NCBI GenBank assembly: GCA_003170655.1
Contig: PMYY01000208.1
Location: forward strand, 157-11,060
Origin: Nitrospiraceae bacterium
GTDB lineage: Bacteria; Nitrospirota; Thermodesulfovibrionia; Thermodesulfovibrionales; Dissulfurispiraceae
Direction of reading: 5' to 3'
DNA length: 10,904 bases
Shown: positions 6,702 to 10,904 of the stretch, piece by piece
How the letters are laid out: each line of letters starts with the position of its first letter
Numbering within the stretch: the first letter of the stretch is position 1
Position numbers and translations under genes: made by a program
Notes under the pieces: generated by a model
Seen by the model: the letters and a program-made list of their open reading frames with translations, nothing else
Databases searched by the model: none
What the model was told of the DNA's origin: nothing

Positions 6702-6731
6702 TTGACAGAGTCATGGCAATCCTATTATTAT
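6702..6731 (+). promoter_or_regulatory. Sigma-70 type promoter for yebC
   Basis: TTGACA (6702-6707) is followed after 18 bases by TATTAT (6726-6731, five of six matches). A perfect TATAAT at 6729-6734 overlaps it but would need a 21-base spacer. The predicted start near 6738 gives a leader of about 95 bases. The leader begins with a T-rich run, including eight T at 6741-6748. Confidence 0.6.
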
Positions 6732-6768
6732 AATTGTTACTTTTTTTTGCGCATTTTACTTCATTTTT

Positions 6769-6805
6769 GTCGATATCGACATCGACGGCTGATAAGGTTA
6801 ATCAG
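6769..6805. promoter_or_regulatory. Operator-like repeats in yebC leader
   Basis: GTCGATATCGAC (6769-6780) is a perfect 12-base palindrome. It runs into a third copy of the TCGAYR unit (TCGATA, TCGACA, TCGACG at 6770-6787). A second inverted repeat, CTGAT/ATCAG (6789-6793 and 6801-6805), follows directly. The position downstream of the promoter and upstream of the yebC ribosome binding site suits a repressor site or an RNA structure. No known operator is recognised. Confidence 0.35.
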
Positions 6806-6833
6806 TTGCAATTCATGGATAGCGGAGGTCTTC

Positions 6834-7577
6834 ATGTCAGGACATTCCAAATGGTCACAGATAAAGCATAAAAAAGCGAACACCGACGCCAAAAAAGGCA
6901 AGTCTTTCACTAAAATAGTCAAAGAAATAACCGTTGCGGCCCGTTCCGGCGGCGACCCAGACGGTAATCCCAGGTTGCGGCTCGCCATTGACAAGGCAAA
7001 AGAAGTAAATATGCCTTCCGAAAACATTAAAAAGGCAATAATGAAAGGCACTGGAGAACTGCCGGGCGTCAACTATGAGGAAGTCATCTATGAGGGCTAT
7101 GGTCCTGGGGGTGCGGCGGTCCTGATGGACGTTCTGACAGACAATAAAAACAGGACCGTCTCCGAGATACGCCATATACTCTCAAAAAATGGTGGAAACC
7201 TCGGCGAATCAGGCTGCGTCGCGTGGATATTCGACAAGAGAGGGTACATACTCGTCGATAAGGCAAAGGTTGATGAAGACACGCTGATGTCCATCGCCCT
7301 CGATGCGGGCGCTGAAGATATGAAAAACGACCCTAAAGAAGACAATTACGAAATCATCACCGCGCTGGAAACCCTTGATACGGTCAAGAATGCAATTGCC
7401 GGTCATAAGATGGACATATCTCTCGCCGAGGTCACAATGCTTCCGAAAAATTATGTGCCTCTTGAAGGCAATGCCGCCGAGCAAATGATAAGGCTGATAG
7501 ATGCACTCGAAGACCATGACGACATTCAGAACGTTTATGCGAATTTCGATATCGCAGACGACACCCTCAAGTCGTGA
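6834..7577 (+). CDS. yebC: YebC/PmpR family (TACO1-like) protein
   Basis: This 247-residue cytoplasmic protein matches the YebC/PmpR/TACO1 family along its full normal length. It starts MSGHSKWSQIKHKKANTDAK, with the KGKSFTKIVKEI and LRLAIDKAKEVNMPSENIKK segments of domain 1. EEVIYEGYGPGGAAVLMDVL, TDNKNRTVSEIRHILSKNGG and the SGCVAWIFDKRG strand follow. The family was long listed as transcriptional regulators; mitochondrial TACO1 and more recent bacterial work point to a translation role, helping ribosomes through difficult (proline-rich) stretches. Which applies here cannot be told from sequence. ATG 6834 is fixed by GGAGG at 6824-6828. An upstream in-frame extension to 6693 overlaps the promoter and encodes no family sequence. 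In many bacteria yebC lies beside ruvC; here it stands alone between rpoD and the DUF502 gene. Confidence 0.96.
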   Translation: MSGHSKWSQIKHKKANTDAKKGKSFTKIVKEITVAARSGGDPDGNPRLRLAIDKAKEVNMPSENIKKAIMKGTGELPGVNYEEVIYEGYGPGGAAVLMDVLTDNKNRTVSEIRHILSKNGGNLGESGCVAWIFDKRGYILVDKAKVDEDTLMSIALDAGAEDMKNDPKEDNYEIITALETLDTVKNAIAGHKMDISLAEVTMLPKNYVPLEGNAAEQMIRLIDALEDHDDIQNVYANFDIADDTLKS

Positions 7578-7598
7578 TTTATTATAAACTAAGCGCTA

Positions 7599-7628
7599 TT
7601 GACAGTTTCAATCATGACGGTAGACAAT
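7599..7628 (+). promoter_or_regulatory. Possible promoter giving a leaderless or near-leaderless transcript
   Basis: TTGACA (7599-7604) and GACAAT (7623-7628, four of six matches) are 18 bases apart. The predicted start is near 7635, only about three bases before the DUF502 ATG at 7638. The lack of a ribosome binding site there fits such a transcript. The -10 match is modest. Confidence 0.4.
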
Positions 7629-7637
7629 AGTTAATAT

Positions 7638-8255
7638 ATGTTCGAGCCAATACGTATTACATTCAAGCGAAAATTCCTTGCCGGACTCGTAATTACCGTA
7701 CCAGTTACGCTCACCATTGTTGTCATCGCCAGCCTCTTCAAATTCATAGACGGGATTCTGGGTCAGTTCTTCGATATGTTCCTGGGTATGCATATAGCCG
7801 GCCTCGGCTTTATTGCTGCCGTCGGCATCATCTTCCTGGTCGGAATAATATCTACGAATGTATTCGGGAAAAGGGTACTTAACCTGGTAGAATATATTTT
7901 CCTGAACATCCCGGTATTCAAGAGCATCTATACGTCCCTGAAGCAGCTTATCGATGCCTTTTCGCCTGACAGCAAGGGGTCTTTCAACAAATTCGTAATT
8001 GCTGAATATCCCCGTGCAAGCTGCTATGCCTTCGGCTTTCTCACTAAAGAATGCACGGTACGATACGATAACGAAGAATTAAAGCTGAAGACGGTCTATA
8101 TCCCGACCAACAACCTTTACATGGGCGAGATAGTGCTGCTGGACGACAGGAGCATAACCTATACCAACATCCCGATTGAAGAAGGCATACGCATAGTACT
8201 CTCGGGAGGCATTGCAACACCCGCACTCATCACAGCGACAAAGGAAGGAGCTTAG
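7638..8255 (+). CDS. DUF502 family inner-membrane protein
   Basis: This 205-residue protein matches DUF502, a widespread family of unknown function. Two membrane segments are visible: about 13-37 (FLAGLVITVPVTLTIVVIAS and onward) and 53-77 (IAGLGFIAAVGIIFLVGIIS and onward). The conserved loop NIPVFKSIYTSLKQLIDAF (90-108) follows, then a soluble C-terminal beta-rich domain with KTVYIPTNNLYMGEIVLLDD and IEEGIRIVLSGGI, counterparts of the family's PTTPNPTSG and VSGG motifs. The PNPTSG loop is degenerate here (NNLYMGE). No Shine-Dalgarno sequence precedes ATG 7638. The stop TAG shares its G with the GTG start of glmU, so the two genes are almost certainly co-transcribed. That hints at a role at the envelope but does not prove one. 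Confidence 0.88.
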   Translation: MFEPIRITFKRKFLAGLVITVPVTLTIVVIASLFKFIDGILGQFFDMFLGMHIAGLGFIAAVGIIFLVGIISTNVFGKRVLNLVEYIFLNIPVFKSIYTSLKQLIDAFSPDSKGSFNKFVIAEYPRASCYAFGFLTKECTVRYDNEELKLKTVYIPTNNLYMGEIVLLDDRSITYTNIPIEEGIRIVLSGGIATPALITATKEGA

Positions 8256-9652
8256 TGGGACTCTACACGGTAATCCTCGCTGCCGGTCTCGGCACAAGAA
8301 TGAAATCATCGACATCTAAGGTACTGCACACGATAAACGGCAAACCGATTATTAGCTACGTTTTCGAGGCCGCCCGCGCTTTAAAACCCCTACAGATTGT
8401 AGTCGTTATCGGCCCGGAAAGCAACGGCATACAGGAAGCACTCAGGGACGAGAGAGTTACATTTGCAGTCCAGAAGGAACCCAAAGGTACTGCAGACGCG
8501 CTGAGAACTGCTTCCAGGAAACTTGTGGGATTGAAAACTGGCAAAGGAACGGTCCTGATCCTGAGCGGCGATACGCCTCTGGTAAACCCGCTGACTCTTC
8601 AGCAATTGGTTACAGTCCATAAGCGCAAGAGGGAATCTCTTTCGGTCCTCTCTTTTATCGCCGGAGGCGATCATGCCTATGGCAGAATAGTTAGAGATGG
8701 TGACAATTTGACCTCAATTGTCGAAGACAAGGACGCGACCGAGGAACAGAAAACAATTTCTGAAGTCAACAGTGGCATCTATGCTATGGAGTCTTCGATA
8801 CTCGCTCTTCTTAGAGAGGTCAACATGAACCGACAAAAGGGGGAGTATTATCTGACCGACATCGTAGGCATAGCAGCCCGCAGGGGATATCGCGTCGGTT
8901 CGCATGTGCTGGGCTACGAAACTGAATTGACCGGTATCAACACCAGAAGGGAACTCTGCATGGCAGGACTGTACCTGAGAGACAGGATTGTTTCGAAATG
9001 GTTCGACAAAGGGGTATCGTTTATCGATCCGGAATCCGTAATGATCGATCCGGACGCGACGATCGGCATGGATACGGTCATCTATCCCAATGTCTTCATC
9101 GAGGGAAAGAGCATGATCGGCAGCAACTGCAAGATCTATCCCAACACCCGCGTCATTGACAGTACAATCGGCGACAATGTCATCATCAAAGATTCCTCCG
9201 TTATCGAATCCTCAAACATACAGGATCGTGCAGAGGTGGGTCCCTTTGCCCACCTCAGGCCAGGTTCCATAATAGGGGTTTCTGCAAAGATCGGCAACTT
9301 TGTCGAGATCAAGAAATCAGTCATCGGTAACGGCACAAAGGCGTCGCACCTCAGCTACCTGGGGGATGCCGAAATCGGCGATCATGTCAACATCGGCGCC
9401 GGTACCATAACCTGCAATTATGATGGATTGAATAAATACAAAACAGTTATAGAAGAAGGAGTTTTCGTCGGAAGCGATACGCAGCTTGTCGCACCAGTTA
9501 AGGTCGGAAAAGGAGCTTATATAGGCGCCGGCTCGACAATTACCAAGGATGTTCCGCCTATGGCGCTTGCAGTTTCCCGGACATCCCAGAAGAATATCGA
9601 GAAATGGGCGGAGGGAAAGTCCGACGGGAAAGATAAACACAAAACCAAATAA
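8255..9652 (+). CDS. glmU: Bifunctional UDP-N-acetylglucosamine pyrophosphorylase / glucosamine-1-phosphate N-acetyltransferase
   Basis: This 465-residue enzyme makes the last two steps to UDP-GlcNAc: acetyl-CoA-dependent acetylation of GlcN-1-P, then uridylylation with UTP. The N-terminal Rossmann-like domain has LAAGLGTRMKSSTSKVLH (8-25), QKEPKGTADAL (73-83), SGDTPL with Asp106, and Asn229 (GINTR), the last two being the expected Mg ligands. The C-terminal left-handed beta-helix carries Arg335, Lys353, catalytic His365 (ASHLSYLGD), Tyr368, Asn379 and Lys394. Each lies two positions after its E. coli counterpart as I recall the numbering, so both activities should be intact. The GTG start at 8255 overlaps the DUF502 stop by one base, and AAGGAG at 8245-8250 gives a short four-base spacing. 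The lysine-rich tail (GKDKHKTK) is not conserved. glmS follows after 40 bases; glmM is not in the window. Confidence 0.97.
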   Translation: MGLYTVILAAGLGTRMKSSTSKVLHTINGKPIISYVFEAARALKPLQIVVVIGPESNGIQEALRDERVTFAVQKEPKGTADALRTASRKLVGLKTGKGTVLILSGDTPLVNPLTLQQLVTVHKRKRESLSVLSFIAGGDHAYGRIVRDGDNLTSIVEDKDATEEQKTISEVNSGIYAMESSILALLREVNMNRQKGEYYLTDIVGIAARRGYRVGSHVLGYETELTGINTRRELCMAGLYLRDRIVSKWFDKGVSFIDPESVMIDPDATIGMDTVIYPNVFIEGKSMIGSNCKIYPNTRVIDSTIGDNVIIKDSSVIESSNIQDRAEVGPFAHLRPGSIIGVSAKIGNFVEIKKSVIGNGTKASHLSYLGDAEIGDHVNIGAGTITCNYDGLNKYKTVIEEGVFVGSDTQLVAPVKVGKGAYIGAGSTITKDVPPMALAVSRTSQKNIEKWAEGKSDGKDKHKTK

Positions 9653-9692
9653 TAACTACTCTGTAAATTGTTAATCAGCAAAGGAGGCAGAC

Positions 9693-10904
9693 ATGTGCGG
9701 CATCATCGGATATATCGGATACAGAAAAGCCATCCCGATAGTGATGGAAGGCCTCAAGAGGCTGGAATACAGGGGATATGATTCTGCTGGTATCGCTTAT
9801 TTCGCCGACGGCGACATAAATGTCAAGCGCTGCAAGGGCAAGATCCAGCAACTCGACTCTATCGTCGACGCCCAGAAAATCGAAAGCACGTCCGCCATCG
9901 GCCATACCCGCTGGGCTACTCATGGAAAGCCCTCCGATGAAAACGCCCATCCTCACAGGTCCGGGGGGATAGTACTGGTCCACAACGGCATAATCGAGAA
10001 TTATGTCGAACTTAAACATAAACTTCAGGCCGAAGGTTTCGTCTTCACGTCCCAGACAGACACCGAGGTGCTCTGTCATCTAATCAACAAATATGCTTCC
10101 ACCCTCCCGCTTGAAGATGCAGTAAGGTCTGCACTGAAGGAAGTCCGCGGTGCCTACGCCTTTGCCGTCATCGATAAAAGAGAACCTGACAAGATCGTCG
10201 CAGTAAGAAAGGAGAGTCCGCTCGTCCTGGGTCTAGGCGATAATGAATATTTTCTGGCATCTGATGTGCCTGCGTTTATCAGCTATTCACGGGAGGTAAT
10301 CTTCCTCGATAATAATGAAATGGCCGTAATGCATAGGGATGGGATTGTCATTACCGATTTCGAGGGCAACCCAGTGAACAAGAATGTCGTAACTATATCC
10401 TGGAGCCCTTCGATGGCCGAAAAAGGTGGATACCGCCATTTCATGCTCAAGGAGATCAATGAGCAGCCGAGGTCCATTTCGGATACCATCAGGGGAAGAG
10501 TATTCCCTGAAAAGGGTGAGGTCGACATCGGAGAATTCGGACTGAATGCTGAAGTCCTCAGCAAGATCGATAAAATATTCATCGTTGCCTGTGGCACCTC
10601 GTACCACGCAGCAATGGTTGGCAAATACATGATCGAAGAGCTTGCAAGGGTCCCGGTAGAGATCGATATCGCCTCGGAATTCAGATACCGTGCACCGATC
10701 ATGGGAGAAAAAACTCTGTTCATTGCAATAACTCAATCAGGTGAGACTGCTGATACACTGGCAGCCATGCGGGAAGCCAGGAGACTCGGGGCTTCTGCCC
10801 TGACTATCTGCAATGTAATCGGCAGCACCGCATCCAGGGAGGCAGACTACGTATTCTACACTCATTCCGGACCGGAGATAGGCGTGGCGTCCACCAAGGC
10901 CTTC
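9693..10904 (+). CDS. glmS: Glutamine-fructose-6-phosphate aminotransferase (isomerizing), 3' end outside window
   Basis: The first 404 codons of a protein normally near 610 residues are present. GlmS converts fructose-6-P and glutamine to glucosamine-6-P, the committed step of amino-sugar synthesis. The class II glutaminase domain has the nucleophile Cys2 (MCGIIGYIG), RLEYRGYDSAGI, GHTRWATHG (70-78), HNGIIENY (98-104 region) and SQTDTEVL with Asp123. The first SIS (isomerase) domain begins near 290 with ACGTSYHAAMVGKYMIEELA, ITQSGETADTLAAMREAR and EIGVASTKAF at the edge. ATG 9693 is fixed by AAGGAGG at 9681-9687, five bases upstream, and by the need for Cys directly after the processed Met. 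Only 40 bases separate it from glmU, with no room for a glmS ribozyme and no promoter or terminator visible, so the two are probably one operon. The open frame runs unbroken to the last base. Confidence 0.97.
   Translation, partial: MCGIIGYIGYRKAIPIVMEGLKRLEYRGYDSAGIAYFADGDINVKRCKGKIQQLDSIVDAQKIESTSAIGHTRWATHGKPSDENAHPHRSGGIVLVHNGIIENYVELKHKLQAEGFVFTSQTDTEVLCHLINKYASTLPLEDAVRSALKEVRGAYAFAVIDKREPDKIVAVRKESPLVLGLGDNEYFLASDVPAFISYSREVIFLDNNEMAVMHRDGIVITDFEGNPVNKNVVTISWSPSMAEKGGYRHFMLKEINEQPRSISDTIRGRVFPEKGEVDIGEFGLNAEVLSKIDKIFIVACGTSYHAAMVGKYMIEELARVPVEIDIASEFRYRAPIMGEKTLFIAITQSGETADTLAAMREARRLGASALTICNVIGSTASREADYVFYTHSGPEIGVASTKAF

Noticed and set aside
6741..6769. T-rich stretch after rpoD as an intrinsic terminator
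   Set aside because: No GC-rich hairpin precedes the T run, and it lies just downstream of the yebC promoter, so it is more likely part of the yebC leader.
6693..6833. Upstream extension of yebC from a TTG codon
   Set aside because: It would translate the promoter and leader into a sequence rich in Tyr, Phe and Arg unlike any YebC. ATG 6834 has a proper GGAGG site.
9653..9692. glmS riboswitch/ribozyme before glmS
   Set aside because: Only 40 bases lie between the genes, far too short for the ribozyme, and the sequence holds only the ribosome binding site.

Overview
The window looks like chromosomal DNA from an anaerobic bacterium. The best guess is a member of Desulfobacterota (former Deltaproteobacteria), of the Syntrophales/Syntrophorhabdus kind. 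The basis is the gene order rpsU-yqeY-NIF3-dnaG-rpoD, strong AGGAGG-type ribosome binding sites, frequent TTG/GTG starts and the presence of LUD-domain and iron-sulfur-flavoprotein-like genes. This taxonomic call is an inference from memory of these groups and is only moderately secure.

Region 1 (1-1536, minus strand) is accessory in character and partly degraded. Reading leftwards it holds the C-terminal third of a GarR-type tartronate semialdehyde reductase cut off at about 1520, an intact flavodoxin-fold protein with a four-cysteine cluster, and a LUD-domain (lactate-utilisation type) gene interrupted by an in-frame TAA at codon 19 and running off the left edge.

Region 2 (1537-1704) is a boundary. 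A 53-base piece equal to the 3' part of tRNA-Arg(ACG), from the anticodon arm through CCA, has no 5' half and abuts the broken garR. This is the footprint expected of an attachment site left by an element integrated in a tRNA gene. It is followed by a good sigma-70 promoter for rpsU.

Region 3 (1705-6674, plus strand) is a macromolecular-synthesis operon. It encodes ribosomal protein bS21, a YqeY/GatB-like protein, a NIF3-family metalloprotein, DNA primase and the primary sigma factor. It thus joins translation initiation, replication priming and transcription initiation in one transcription unit with gaps of 2 to 34 bases (29 before the chosen dnaG start). Region 4 (6675-7577) is yebC under its own promoter, with operator-like repeats in a roughly 95-base leader.

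Region 5 (7578-10904) is a DUF502 membrane protein, glmU and the first two thirds of glmS. GlmS and GlmU are the first enzyme and the bifunctional last enzyme of UDP-N-acetylglucosamine synthesis, which feeds peptidoglycan and LPS. The DUF502 and glmU reading frames overlap by one base.

I found no CRISPR array, complete insertion sequence, rRNA, riboswitch or clear intrinsic terminator. Most of the window is ordinary core genome. The part that deserves a second look is the tRNA fragment and the decaying genes to its left. I did not find a convincing novel system.
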